DNA from: Tetrahymena elliotti 4EA
Lineage: Eukaryota; Ciliophora; Oligohymenophorea; Hymenostomatida; Tetrahymenidae
NCBI GenBank assembly: GCA_000231825.2
Contig: JH720314.1
Coordinates: forward strand, 744,001-808,000
Length of the DNA stretch: 64,000 nt
Reading direction: 5' to 3'
Under the pieces are notes generated by a model. That model was given only the letters and a program-made list of their open reading frames with translations. It ran no database searches and had not been told where the DNA came from. This document shows positions 49,800-63,028 of the stretch, piece by piece; position 1 is the first letter of the stretch, and each line of letters starts with the position of its first letter. The position numbers and the translations under genes are program-made.

Positions 49800-51283
49800 T
49801 TAATTACAAAATCAACAATTATTTACTTTTATAAAAAATAAATTAACTTTAGATTAAATAAGCATTTAAATATATTTATTTCTTGTATAAAAACTTTTAC
49901 AATTTAAAATATCTAACCTACTAATCAATCAATTGTAGTTTTTCAAAGAAAAAATAAAATATCTTTGTTTAAAATTAAAATCTAATTTATGTCAATTAAA
50001 TAATTATTTGAAGTAGATGAAAATAAATACAGAATTAATAATTCAAAAGTATTCTTTCTACTTCAATGAAATAGTTGTAATCTATGGATTTTTGTTTGTA
50101 TTTTCTAAGAATTAAATACCAAATTTTTAATTAAATTAAGAAATGATCTTTTTGAAAATAGAAATATTTTATCATTTTTCTGAATCAAAAAAATCTTAAT
50201 GCACTATTTATTATTCTAAATAAAAATAAATTGAAAGATAAAAAAATTAGTAATAAAAATAGACTTTATTAAAATTGAAATTAGTTAAAAATACTTTCAA
50301 TCAAGTAATCATCTTTTAAAATTTTTTTTGATAATTAATTGACCATTAACTTTTGAATGAATTGGTCAGACTAAAACTAAAAAACTTGATATTAGAGGCT
50401 TTTATTTTTTAAATTTAACATTTTAAGAAATTTGTTTGATTATTCAAGCAAAATTGAATCAAAAATATAATTTTGTATGATTTTGATAAAAACTTTATTT
50501 CTAATTATTTTTGATTGGATATAAAAGAATTTGATAATTTTACTTTAGTAATTTAATCTTATTGAATTACTAGTAATTACTTGTCAAATATATTAATATA
50601 AAATTAATTATTGAGCTGAATAAAATAGATAAATTAAAACAATATATGATTTTTCTAAGAAAAGTTTGACTTCGAAAAAGAGAAAGTATATTAAAAGAAG
50701 ATAAATATTTTTTATTTTAATCATTTATTTTATTTCATCAAAGGGAATAAAAAGTAAAAATAATATATCAAAAATTGAAAGAATCTCATAATAATAACAT
50801 TTATTTGACCAAGAAGGTGAGATTGGAATCTAATTTTAAAACTATCAAAAACTCTGGATGATAATTTTTTATTAAAAGAAGACATTTTACTCTATAGGTT
50901 TTTACTTAGCTAAAATTTTACTTTGCAGTTTATAATTGTAAGTTAAAAGATAGTTTAGAGAATTTTAATTGCTAGAAAACTTTTCTAATGTGTTTTGAAT
51001 TTTTAAAAAAATATATTTGTTGAGAAATTTTTTTGTTTTACTATTTTTGAAAATTAGATTTGATGTGAATGTAAATAAATTATATCCTAGTATTGAAATC
51101 TGCCAATAATGCAAATAAATATATTGTACTAGATTTTTCATAAATAATTAAAAATGAAAACAAATTTTAGCATGATATTATGGAATATGTTATGTTGATT
51201 ATACTATAAAAGTGGGTAAAATGCAAATATTTTTTGTATATAATTAGTTGATAATAATAGAATGATATTTAATTAATGATTTT
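49800..51283. other. Convergent intergenic region
   Basis: About 1.5 kb between converging GPN1 and BOLA3-like genes, holding both 3' UTRs. Extremely AT-rich, nothing recognised. Confidence 0.5.
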
Positions 51284-51797
51284 TCACTATTTAGCTTCTT
51301 CCTACTTTTTAGCTTCTACTCCTAATGTTTTAAGATTATAGCCATGAACATCCTTAAAAATATCACTTAAAACATTATTAACCATTTAGTGTTATTCTAC
51401 TCTAGATCTTTCATTAAAGAGGGGTGATTATACTACCATTTTATACATTTAGCCACCTATTGTTTAAAATTTAATTTTTAAAATTTGGATTTTACAGGTT
51501 TAAATGCTTTTAAATCAAACAAAAGGGCTGATATTTAATGCCTCAATGAGATGAAATTTTAGTAAAAGTAATAAATTAAAGCTAATTACATGCACTTCCA
51601 CCTACAGATGTATCTTCGACTTTAACATAAGTGGCTTGCAATTCTTGTTTAAGGAGATCTGCTATTTAAATTTCCTTTTATCTCTTTGCTTCTTCAACGG
51701 AATTTGAAATTCTCATCTTGAGGATTTAGTTGAGGCCTCTTTGGTCGTATTAAGTGAATAATCCTATTTTTTTGAAGACGTTTCTGAAAGCTAACAT
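51284..51797 (-). CDS. BOLA3: BolA-family protein, BOLA3 type (mitochondrial Fe-S)
   Basis: Two exons on the minus strand, 51590-51797 and 51284-51456, joined in phase 1 by a 133-nt intron; 126 aa. Residues about 47-110 carry the BolA fold: LLKQELQATYVKVEDTSVGG, SACGQMYKMVVQSPLFNE, then the helix-turn-helix-like RVEQHQMVNNVLSDIFKDVH. This fits human BOLA3, with IKVTDISGGCGAMYEIKI and VQQHQMVNQ. The Cys (residue 70, codon split by the intron) and His92 or His107 are candidates for the ligands used with monothiol glutaredoxin GLRX5 in [2Fe-2S] transfer. The N-terminus MLAFRNVFKKIGLFT is basic and amphipathic, consistent with a mitochondrial presequence. Both Gln of EQHQ are TAA codons. BOLA1 is less likely because of the GGxxCG motif. 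Confidence 0.9.
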
Positions 51798-52579
51798 TTT
51801 TGTGAGAGTAAAAATAAATTTTGAAGAGTTGAGATTTATTTAGTTTGATATAATTTAATTTTTTTTTATTATTTTGATTTTTGTTTATCTTTAATTAATA
51901 TTTATACACACACAAAAGGCAAGATCATCAGCAGCAAAAGCAGAAGGAGAGAGAGAATCACAATTACTTTGTAATTATCAAATAGACTTTCTTTGTGTAT
52001 GTATGGATATTAAATGACCATCAGAAATATCTCGTTTTTATAAATTCAAAGAATATCTAAAAATTATCTCAACTTATTTATACTCAGAGAAAGTTCTTGA
52101 TGAAATAGAAGTGATAATCATAGAAATTTCTGAAACACACTTTATCTCTCTCATTAATCAATCTAATTCAAACTATTAATAATAACTTTTTACCAAAGAA
52201 CTTTCATTTCTTTTTAATTTTATTTTATCAATAAATGATCTCAATGACTATAAATTTGTTCACATTAAATATTTTATATTGGCCATCTGTTTGACCTTGA
52301 GATAATAATTAATAAATTTACAGAAGTATTTTATGAATTTTAATATTTGTGAATAATAAATTTTTACCCATACAATAATAAATGTGTAATATTTTTTAAA
52401 TCTGATGACTATCACAAAATAAAGCAGCTTTACTTTTACTATGAAGAAATTTATTTTTAAAATTAGTTTTACATTCGTTTAATTATAAAAACATAAAATA
52501 TACATACCTTATCTAATTTAAATTTGCTAAATTTAATTAATCTTTAAATATTTCCTTTGATCTATCCAACTTATCTCCA
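51798..52579. other. Intergenic region
   Basis: About 780 bases between two minus-strand genes: BOLA3 promoter and the FAIM-like 3' UTR. It includes a purine-rich stretch near 51905-51960 (ACACACAC and GAGAGAGAG runs) that stands out from the AT background and may be 5' UTR or promoter. Confidence 0.45.
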
Positions 52580-54555
52580 TCAGAAATCTAATAAATCAAA
52601 TGCATTCCCTTATTTTTAGTTATTTTATCCAAATTAATTAGGCTGTACTGTGCTTTGTTGCTAGAATTAAGGTTAAAAAGTTTAATTAGCTGGAAAATTC
52701 TGTTAAAATTAGTTGTATTACTAAAATTACTAAGGCTATTAGTTAATTACTGCTTATTATTGTAATTAATTTTACACAGCTTATTATTGCTATTAAGCAT
52801 ACACAGCCTATTATTGTTATTAATTATACAAAGTCTATTATTGTTATTAATTATATCCCAATTAGTTATTTTAGAATCCTTATTACTAGAATTATTGGTT
52901 TTAAAAACCTGATTGTTATTAAGGTTATTATGAGAAATTGCTATTATAACCATTGAACTATTAAGGTGGTTGATATTATTAACTTTACTGATACAAATTA
53001 CTCATCTAAATTTAAATATGAATATATTATTTTCATTTTAAAAATAAAAAAATAAATATTACTTAATTCTAAGGTGAAACTGAAGTCTATGGCTAGTTTG
53101 TAGCTTAATTTTACTGTGAACCAAAAAAGTCAAAGTTAGCTTATTGTTATACTTGGTTAACTACATTAGTAGAATTTGTAGATGGTTCATCATCCATGTC
53201 AAGTAAATTCAATTATTTAGCTATTTTTAGAAATTAATTTTGATATGTAATAATTGTCTACGCTATAAAAGAATTAAATACTCTATTAAGCTGATGATTA
53301 AACAGGAGCAGGTTATTGAGTCTAAGGCTATTAAGCTGGAGCAGGAATTTCTACTTTTTTTTAGGTAGCTGAAGAGGAATTGTTTTAAGTAGGGAAAAAG
53401 TTAAATTCATTTGAACTATTTTAGTTATTTTAATTTGGATAGAAATCAAATCCCTTTTATTCATTTTAATTAGCTGTATTTATTTTCTTTGGTTACCCTC
53501 CGAAATTACTAAATCCTTCATCAAACTTTTGATTTGTAGTGGGTTAACTCTTTTAAGGTAAAGACCCAAAAGCTCCGTAAGAATTATTAGAGGTATTATT
53601 GTTGCTACTATTAGTTGATTTATTTCCAAAGTCATTAAATGAGAATTTACTAAAATCATCATTATTTGCATTATTGCTTGTGGTTATTGTTGTGTTTTTA
53701 AAATTCCAATTATTATTACTGGCATTATTACCCTAATTCTGTTAATAAAATAACTAAATTAAAGATTCTATCTTTCTAGAATAAAATAAATACCTATGAC
53801 TTTCCTAAATTCAAATTTATTTTAACTTTTTATGAATGAAGTTAGCTTTTATTTTAGTTAAAATATATTTATAAATGTGGATAATGAATTTATAATTCTA
53901 CTTATTTTGGAATTCATTTTTATCAACATTATCAATTCTAAATTCTTCAAATTCACTAAAATTAAAATATTTAATTAAATATTATTAGAACTTTATTAAT
54001 GCTCAGAAATCTTCTCTAAAATAAACTTATAATTTACTCTTTGTCATCCCATTTGAACTAAGTTTTCTATTTCTCTATAAAATAAATAATTTTTTTAACA
54101 TATTAAAACTGTGAATATTCAAATAAAAGTACAAGTGTTGTATTCATGAGAGAAAACCTTGTTGTTTATTCTAAATTCATATGTGTTTCCTTGCTAAATA
54201 ATATTGCAATCATTCTATTCCAAATAGAATTAGTGCTAGAATACTGATGAGTTTGCACTTTTAATATTGTTATTTGCTTTGATAAAATCATTTGCATTCT
54301 AACTTTAACTAATTTACTTGTCATCTTCATATTTCAAAAATCCATCTATGGTAATTCTTCTTTTTGATGTAAAATTAGAGTACTCTAAAATTACAGTGTG
54401 TCTTCTGCCACTTACTTCGAAGTCCCATAAATACTTCAATTTAGAGCTAAGAATTAGTAAAATAAAAGCTTAATTTAATATCTTGAAATTCTATTGTACT
54501 TCTTTATGTATTTTCCCACTTCATCTACTTCATATTTAAAAATTTTAAGACTCAT
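52580..54555 (-). CDS. FAIM-like N-terminal domain with N/Q-rich tail and clathrin-box motifs
   Basis: Seven exons (minus): 54500-54555, 54133-54446, 54038-54074, 53902-53955, 53282-53775, 53063-53220, 52580-53005; 512 aa. Residues about 20-150 are beta-rich: LWDFEVSGRRHTVILEYSNF, SKRRITIDGF, then FYLEQNDCNIIQQGNTYEFR and INNKVFSHEY. This resembles FAIM, which has two repeats of WDV.L..G.H.IEFEHGTTSGKR and a later .INGK strand; I rate that match moderate. The rest is Asn/Gln-rich with Phe motifs (FSFNDFG, GFDFYPN, FNFFPT, FDFFG). A clathrin-box-like LLDMD is at 324-328, and the protein ends AFDLLDF. Such motifs bind clathrin and adaptor ears in coat proteins. A 27-bp tandem repeat lies in the last exon. 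Role in endocytosis is inference. Confidence 0.75.
52748..52855 (-). repeat. Four tandem 27-bp units in coding sequence
   Basis: Units 52748-52774, 52775-52801, 52802-52828 and 52829-52855 encode, in reading order on the minus strand, YNQQQQQTL, YNQQQQQAV, YAQQQQQAV and QNQLQQQAV. The first two differ at only a few bases; later copies diverge. Gln is encoded by TAA, TAG and CAA in a fixed alternation, so the repeat spread as DNA rather than by selection for single codons. Frame is preserved throughout. Confidence 0.9.
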
Positions 54556-55019
54556 TTTTCCAATCACTACACTTCGTATTAATAATAAATAATAAATATC
54601 CTTCTATTTTAGTTTTTATTAAAAACTTCAAAAGATTTTTAATTTTTCAACTTAAAACAAATCATTAATTTTTTTTTTTCAAGCAATAATAAATGGGGTA
54701 AATATTCTGAAGAAAAACAACAAATTTTAGACTAAAGTAATGTCAATTTTGTTAAAATTTTCAAAGGAAAAACACTCTTTCTATATAAACAAAAAACAAA
54801 TATTAATAGGTTAAGTAACATTCCCTTTAAAGTAATATATAAGATAAAATTTACTCTGTGTTTTTTGTTGCTAAATTTGAATAAATGTAAGCTTTTGGAA
54901 TAACAAAAAATAAATACAATACATAAATTCAATAGAGAAATATATTTTTAAATAATGATAAGGATAGTTAATAATATGATTGATTAAATTTTAATTCAAA
55001 GCTTGCTTTTAGTTGTCTC
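54556..55019. other. Intergenic region
   Basis: About 460 bases: promoter of the FAIM-like gene and 3' UTR of the bS18m gene. Nothing else recognised. Confidence 0.5.
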
Positions 55020-57468
55020 TCAAATCTTAAGAGGAGTGCTAAGACCACCTCTGGATCTAATTTGATTAACATATTCTAAACTTTCTTCTAAACTAATATC
55101 ACTTTCTTTAATCTTGTTTGAGAACTAATTGTATAAAATTTAAATTAATAAAAATATTAAAAAATAACTTTGCTAAAATATTACCTCAGTTGCATCAGTG
55201 GCCTTTTCGTGAACAAGAAGAGAAGCAAATCTATCAACTGGGACTTAACTAATTTTTTCCTTAATAAAATATGATTACGAATTATTCATAGATATTTAAA
55301 ATGTATTTTACTTGATATTTTTAGAAAGAATTCTTGAAATGTTCTTGATTTTACTTGTCAAGTAATTCGAATTCAGGAGGATAAATATGCTACTTAGTCT
55401 AAACTGATAAAATATTATCAATAGTGAGTTAAGGTGTTTTAGGGGATTGTTGATATTTTTCTCTAATACCTTAAGTATCAACTCCTAAATCCTTAAGTTG
55501 TTTCTCCTTTAATTAAGCTGAATGCATTCTAGCTTCTAAAAGAGTTAATTCTTCTTCGTTTTCTAATTTTTAGCTATTTCCATCGTAAACATAATCCTTT
55601 GATAATTCTGCACGCTTAACACTAATTTTTATTATTAAAATTTATATTTTTAACTTATCTTTTTACTAAATTATTAAATTACTCGAAGTTATCATTTAAA
55701 TTTTCAAATTCCTTAGTAACATTTCTATACTCATTAACCTAATTAAATATTTAAAAATCATTTTAAATTAATGATTAAGTCATCTTAAACAATTTTTACA
55801 GATCCCTTAATATAGATATGACCAGTTTCAATGTTGATAGCAGTTCTAACGGTATTTTCAACATCTTCTTGTAAAGAAGTTAAACTCTTTTTATCAGAAG
55901 GCTTAATGTAACCTCTAAATGGCATCAAAACTTATTTTTAGTAAAATAATTTTTAATCATGAAATTTTCAATGAAAATATTTATATTACGCATTTCTCTA
56001 GAGAGTCTAATAGTACGGGCAATCTTCTTTTATTAGGGTCTAGTTAATCTATTTTATATCTTATTCTTAATGCAACCTGAACTGTTAACAAATTGAGTAA
56101 TCAATTCAGTATTTCTCCAGTGGATATCGAAGTAGTTGACTTTTCTGATACTTTATTTTCTTTATTGAGCCTTGGTTAAAGGGATTTCGTGATTCTTTTT
56201 ATCAGGTCCTTTTATTATTTTTTTGGTAAATCATTAATGATGTAAATAGCATTTTTATATTACTAACTAATTCTTTAATGTAATGTTCAGAGGATGATGA
56301 AGTAGCTCCAGAGTAAGAAGAGTTATCGAAAGCATCTGGATTCTTTCTGGAACTGGGTAAACCCATCTTGGAAGCATGGTAAACTTTTTAGTTTTTAAGT
56401 TTAGCAGCAGATTAAGAAGGGTCAGCACCGATATCTTATCTAAGAGCTAAGTCAATAACTTTTTATACAGTGTACTCCTCACCAGGCTTAAGAAGAACTT
56501 CTCTTGCAGTGTAGTTATTTTTAATATATTAGAAGAAGGGATCTTGATTAAGAGGAAGACCAGTATGCTATTAAATAATATTAATAATAAATTACAATAT
56601 ATATCAATTTTTTGGTTTAAAAATTATTTTTTTCTTAAATAAGAAATATTAATTTTATTACAGTAGGATTGTCATAAAGAATTTCTTCTCTAGTAAGACC
56701 AGTAGCTTCGAGTTCTTCAAGCTTTTAATCAATCAAAAAATTGATCTATTTTATAAAAATAATATTTATATTAACTGCTAATTTTTATTTAGTTATTTAA
56801 ATTCTTATTTCACAAAAATATTTGTGTGCATCTCATATTGTTTTAAATATTTTGCTTCAATTTTGTACTTAAATTACTAACAAAATTCCTATTTTTTTCT
56901 CATATAATTTATCTAATCATTTTTAGTACTATTCAGGTATAAATGCTATCTAATATTTAAGGGATCTATTTTTAATTCTATTACCTTTTACTTTTCTTCA
57001 ACATTCATATATTTAAGAGGACCACTAGGTGATCTGAAACCTTCAACAAATTGCTTAAACTATATTTTATTAAAAAAAAATTAATTTTGAAATTGCTCAC
57101 GAAAAATGTAAACATAATAAATATATTTATCAATTGTAATGATATTGATCTTATAGTATTTTAATTATGCCAATTACGTTTTCATGTTCAGCTTCTTCCA
57201 AAGTAATACTTTTGTTAATACGCTCCTTAAGTCCCAAGGATCTAATAAAATCTAATTCTTCTTGCTTTCTAACAACAGTAGTTTCAGGCTTCTTTCCCTT
57301 ATATTCAGGGAAAGCTCTATCAAAAAGTGGATTATTCTTTAATTCGTGCTTCAAAGAATTTAAGTTTTTAACTCTGAGTTGTTCAGAAGTAGAAAATGAA
57401 TGAGCTCTCAATTTAAAGAGACGACTTACTAAGTGTAAGTTGAAATTTTTATTAATAAAAAGTTGCAT
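55020..57468 (-). CDS. MRPS18: Mitochondrial small-subunit ribosomal protein bS18m with large extensions
   Basis: Ten exons (minus): 57178-57468, 56985-57059, 56662-56745, 56264-56567, 55990-56208, 55800-55930, 55683-55738, 55312-55621, 55185-55259, 55020-55124; 549 aa. Residues about 275-345 are a complete S18 core: VNYFDIHWRNTELITQFVNS, SGCIKNKIQNRLTRPQQKKI, then ARTIRLSREMLLMPFRGYI. Bacterial S18 has the same order (YKD...L..F....GKI..RR.T, then Q..L..AIKRAR...LLPF). The N-terminus (MQLFINKNFNLH, then RLFKLRAHSFST) is a typical mitochondrial presequence. S18 binds the platform of the small subunit. Bacterial S18 is about 75 aa, so some 270 residues upstream and 200 downstream are additions; ciliate mitoribosomal proteins are known for such growth. 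The donors at 56263 and 55799 have nearby alternatives. Confidence 0.88.
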
Positions 57469-58384
57469 GCTAATAATACTTTATTTCTACTATAATAATT
57501 TTTCAGAAAGGAGACCTTACTTTCTTATTTATTTAACTTAATTCTCACTCTTTAACTTTATATTAAAGATTCTCTTTTCTTTTTCTTTAATTAAAATCTA
57601 TAGACTCTTATTTATCTTGTATTTTAGATTTTTAGTATTTGCTACCTAAATCAATCATCAATGAAAATATTAAACATTTTTCATTCATTCATCAAGCATC
57701 TATTCACTTATGAATGAATGTATTTTTTATATTATCTTTTTCTTTATTTTTCTTTTAATTTCTCTCTTTATTTAAAATACAATTAAACAAGCTAAGCTAT
57801 CTTTTTTCAATGATTAAAATATAAAAATGTATCTGATTCATATCAATATACTTTGAATATTTATTTTAAGATATATTTATTTATTTGAATACAATATTTT
57901 CCGTAAATTAAATTTTAACAAAATTCAAATAAATTAGAATATTCTAAACTTAATTTAAATTTAATTAAATTTAATTTTAATTAACAAATACTATAAAACA
58001 TATTATTTTCTTCTTATTATATTTTTATCGATTTTCTTCGAATTTGTTCATTTTTTAATTTAAATTGCTCCTCTTCCTTCTTGAAGTGACATTTGATCAT
58101 TTTAAATAATTTACATTAAATGTATAAAATGTACTTATTTTAATAACGTAGTGTTTTTCATTTTGCATTTTTTTTATAAATGTAGGTAAATATCTATATT
58201 TTTTATTTAATTTTAATTTACTAATTTACTTCATATAAATATAAGAAGAATTTTTAACAAAAATTTTTAATTTAAAATGATTGCCAAACAAATTAAAAAT
58301 GATAGAATTATAAATAATTTTTCAAATTTAATAATCTAACAAAATAAATTCAAACAGTTAATTTTCAAAAATAAAATATTTTTT
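57469..58384. other. Intergenic region
   Basis: About 920 bases between two minus-strand genes: bS18m promoter and CAND1 3' UTR. AT-rich, nothing else recognised. Confidence 0.5.
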
Positions 58385-61300
58385 TCAATTAGTCATAGCA
58401 TTGATAATATTTCTATATTTTTCAGTCTTCATAACTAATTCCCAGAAGGCATTATACTTAGAGTTAGATTCATCTTCAGCGATAGTCTTGAGAGTTAGAC
58501 AGCAAATTAAACCAGTTCTAACCATATCAGCTGCACGATCACCATCAGCCTTAGAAGCATAAGGCTTTAAGACATTTAAGAATACTTCAGAAATTTAATC
58601 AAGGAAGGGAGTAACTTTAAGAGGTATTTTGTGAGCGAATTTAGTGCAAATTTAGAAACGGAGAATTTTAATATCTTCAGATGATTCGTTTGCTTTTGAA
58701 TTATTTTATTTTTTATAAATACTTTGAAATTTTAAACAAATAGTCTAATTTACCAAATTCATAAAGGACTTCTTCAAGAATTTCTCTTTCGAAATTTTCA
58801 ACACCTCTGTAATGGAGATGATCGATGGCAGTATCCAAAAGAGCGAAAGCAGCATTACGAACAGGTTCACCATCATCATTCTTTTATTTGAAAGGACCAA
58901 AGTCAATTTCTCTTACCTGAGTGAATCTAAGAGCTTCCTTAAGAGGTAAGAAGAATTCATTTTTATTGATGTGTTGAATTATAGCGTTAGGAAGGTTGTA
59001 TGAAATCATGTTTAAGGATTTAAGAATTGCAGTACGAGTACGAATATCCTTTTCAGTAATATGGTTTAAAAGAGCATATACTAATTCGCGTAAATCATTG
59101 TCAATCTTCAAATTTTTCAAACAGAAATATTTGAATGAACTGGCAGTGGTATATTTAGTATTTAAGTTCTTGGAAGATAAGTTTTATAAGATCAAAGGTT
59201 TCATTTCCTTCAAGTTTAAGTGAGTAACCTTACCTATACAAATTATTAAAAAATTATTTAGCAAAGTTTGTTAATTAGATGGATTTAATTAATTTACCAA
59301 TAATGTAAGAGATGATATTGCAGAGAGATTCATCACCGTTTTCAGTAGCCTTGAAGAGGTTAGGAATAATTTAGATGATGCTTTATGAAAGTTATTGGGA
59401 GTGTTCAATAATTTGCTTTAAGGAGTTAAGCATAAGGTATTAACCTTCAGAACCAGAGTTAATAGTTTAGATAACTTGAGGAAGGACCATATCTAAGTTA
59501 CCAATAGCGATACCACCTAAAGAAATAGAAGCAGCAGTTCTAATTTCTTCATTATTTTATTTATTGTTAAGCATCTTTTAGACTTCTTGGAGAATGTTTC
59601 CTTGGCATAAGTTGACCTGTCTACCAATTTCACCAAGGGTGACTAAGCAAATTTATCTTTTTAAAACAGCTTCCTTATCAGAAGAGGCCTATTTAATAAA
59701 AAATTAAGATTAATTTAAGATTTAAAAAATAATTGTATATAATTACAGTAGTGAAAATCTAATTAATGAAAGTTTGTTGTTCACCAGCTGCGAGCTAAGT
59801 AATAATGGAGGAGATAGAACGAGCAACTGAATTAATACTGTCTTTGTTACCAGCAGCAATTAAATTTTGAATCATTTAGCCTCTATTAGAGAGGTTAAGC
59901 TTGGATAAGGTTGAGAATACGTCATAAAGAGAGCCAAAGTGAGCACTGGAAACAATAGAAGAATTAGAGAATTTAGTAATAGATTCAATAATCTTAGTAT
60001 AGTATTGAGGACTTTGAGGAGAGTTTTCAATAGATTTCTTGAGAACTAACAAATAGAGTTAGGCAACCCAGGTATCTTTTTCATTCAAGAAATCATTGAC
60101 TAAAGCAAAGAAACTATCTCTTGCTTTAGGGCTGAGTTGAGATTTCTTTTCACTTAAGAGAACTAATATTTTGTCTAAGGCTTCAAGACAAGCAACACGA
60201 AGAGAACGGTCCTACTTAGCAAGTAATTCACAAATGCTTTCAGCGGAAGAATTCAAGAGCTTAATGCTATCATCTGTAATGTGGATATTAACCGAAACAG
60301 GGATTTTCTTTAAAAGTTTCAAGACAGGGATTTTCTTGGTTTCTGATTTGATCTTTTCAGAAATAGCGTTTATGATATCTTTAATTTGTGGAGCTTAAAT
60401 GGTTTATGGGAGACTGACAAGTAATGAAGTTGTGCAACTAAGAACAGATTACTTGATTTCTTGATCAATATCTGAGCTATTTAACTTTTAGCTAATTTTA
60501 GGGAATATCTATTATATGCTGTTGCTAAGTTAAGGAATAGCAGTGTTGAATTATTTATTGATCATATTGAATAAGCTATTTAAGCAACGGAAAGATTCAG
60601 CAACAATCTTAAAGTAGTCTTAAACAAGACCTACACTACAAAGATTAAAGATATTAGGAATATCATTTTAGAGATGGGCAATTTCACTGCTTTCGTGATA
60701 GTTCTTTAACAATTTACGTAAACTTGAGAAAGCAGTAACCTTCAATTCATTAGGAGAAGCTTTGTTTTCAATGGTTCTCTTAATTAAACCAAAAGCTAAA
60801 CGCCAAATACTGGGATCACTAACAACCTATCTGCTTAAATTTCTTGAAATGCTTTCTATTAACTTGTAAGCACCTGTTAAGATGGTTTGAGTTACTTTCT
60901 TTTCCTGTTATAATTATTTAGCAAGATTTAGATTAATAAATATTTTATCAAATAATTGTAAATTACCTTTTCAAGAATGTAAGTAAGAGTATTGAATATT
61001 TCACTGATAATTTCTGAAATGTTAAATTCCTTAACAGCTGACTTAACACGAACTAAAGTAGGTCCTGAGTTCAATTCTTAATCATAATCATCGTCAACCT
61101 TGTCATGAGAAATATCTGAAATGACAATAGCCCGGATAATAGTCTAAAGACAAGAGAAAGTAGCATAACGGATATTTTCGTTTCTTTCTCCCAATCTGTA
61201 AACAATAGTGCTTTGTTCGCTTTGAGATGATACACACTTTTCAAAAATAGGACGAATCATTTCGCTGTCACTCTTAACAAGAGTTTCAATAATAGTTAAA

Positions 61301-63028
61301 GCAGCTTTTCTAACTCTCCATGAAGAGTCATCACCATCTTAATCATCAGAAAGATAATCATATTCATCTTCATCACCGCCATCTATTTATTTATTAATTT
61401 TTTTAATTTTTAATTATAACTTAAATCTTTCTTTAATTTTAGAGCTATCATGCTTTTTTTAATTTTTTTATGAATGAATATTTGAAATTTCACTAAATTT
61501 GTTATGCTTTTAATGGAATTGATTATTGTTTAATATATTTTTAATATGTATCTATTACCTTCAACTTCCATTTCGTTTCCGTTGCTGATACGAGCTTGAC
61601 CGTTGGGGTCGTAGTTAATCAATTAAGATGAAAGATCAACAATTTAAGTGAAATAGTCCTTGATATCATCAGGGCATCCCTTGATAAGACTTTCTAAAAT
61701 GCTTAAGTAGAATTCAAACATTTCGGAGATGGTAATAATTTAATCATAATCATCAACTTCATCAACATATTGGTGGATATCATTGAGGATGATGTTAATC
61801 AAATCCTTCAAATTAGAACCAAGCTTTTTGGCAACAGTTTTAGATAAAGCGCTTAAAGCCTAGACTACATAAATTTGCTTATCTCTTAAATGCTAATGCT
61901 TTTTTTTATAAGATTCAATAAATAAATTTTTATTGTTTTTTATATCTTATTTAATATTTTTTTACAATTTGCTTTTAGTTATCAGGTTTCTTAATATTTT
62001 ACAAAAGTTCTTTGACAACTTTTCCGATTTCATCCTTGTGTAAGATAAGACCTAAACTACCTAAGCAGCTACAAGATTTCTTCTTAAGAGAGTTTCTTTC
62101 TCCCTTAGAAATGTTGGCTTTATTTAATAAAACGTAATTTTTACAAAAAATTATTTAAACTTTGTAATTTACTCATCAAAATATTTGTTAAATTTTTAAC
62201 ATTTGCATTGGTTGTGCTTAAAGATTAGCCCCACTTTTTGAAAAGATTGCTAAGGATATCACAAAGTTCTTCCTAAACATCGTATTCTTTATTGTTGAGT
62301 TTTTATTCCATACCTTTTCATTTAAACAAGTGATAAGAAACTTTATTGTACTTTAAATTTGTATCTTTTGCTCTTTAACTATCCTTTAGCTTATTAAGCA
62401 TGAGGAGAAAATAATATCCAATAATTACCTTAGATGGCGTGCAAGAGAATAGGTTAAACAGCCTTAGCGTAATTTGAGGGTACACCATTAATTAAAGTCT
62501 TTAAGCAAGTAGCGTAAACATCTCTATATTCACCCTTATCTTCAATAACCTTAACTATCATAGTCTTAGAAACGTTTTCAACTTGAGTTTCTTAGAGCTT
62601 GTTAATAATCTTAGAGAGACATCTGATAGCGTTACCTGTATTTGGAATTAATAAAATATATTTTAACGTTTTTTTCACATATTGATTTTTGTCTTTAGAT
62701 TTATTTTATGTTGAACATAAAAAGTAGAAACTAATTGGTTTGAGTTCAATAAGAATTGCGCATATTTTCAAGAATAATACTAAAATATATTGAATTTAAA
62801 GAAAATTATACCTTGAACTTCATTAGAATCATCATTAAGTTGGTTAAGAAGAATTTTGACAACTGTATCATAATCAGTTTCTCTTAATTATCCATTTGAT
62901 AAGAAATTTGACAAATCATTAGCAGCCATGAATTTTTTATCAGGATCGAAATCCTTGGCATCTTGAACAAGTTCATCAAATCTCTTTTGATCTAAAAGTT
63001 GTTATTACTATTATTAGGCAGATGACAT
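58385..63028 (-). CDS. CAND1: CAND1 (cullin-associated NEDD8-dissociated protein, TIP120)
   Basis: Ten exons (minus): 62812-63028, 62429-62635, 62173-62313, 61966-62117, 61559-61898, 60967-61382, 59747-60904, 59298-59688, 58754-59233, 58385-58692; 1269 aa (human 1230). All phases close. HEAT repeats run end to end. Landmarks shared with CAND1: KFMAANDLSNFL near the N-terminus, NYDPNGQARI before an acidic loop (DEDEYDYLSDDQDGDDSSW) and WRVRKAAL, the RQVNL-containing HEATs, and the C-terminal VREIDFGPFKQKNDDGEPVR followed by NAAFALLDT. The human counterpart of the last is [21 protein letters not shown]. CAND1 wraps around CUL1-RBX1 and exchanges substrate receptors of SCF ubiquitin ligases. A short Gln run follows MSSA. 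GC content is higher than in neighbours, consistent with strong expression. Confidence 0.94.

Noticed and set aside
57167..57403. 78-codon plus-strand frame
   Set aside because: Exact antisense of the first bS18m exon, which has a mitochondrial presequence and proper splice junctions.
58996..59223. Plus-strand frame opposite CAND1, with another at 60171-60398
   Set aside because: Both are antisense to HEAT repeats of CAND1 and lack conserved features.
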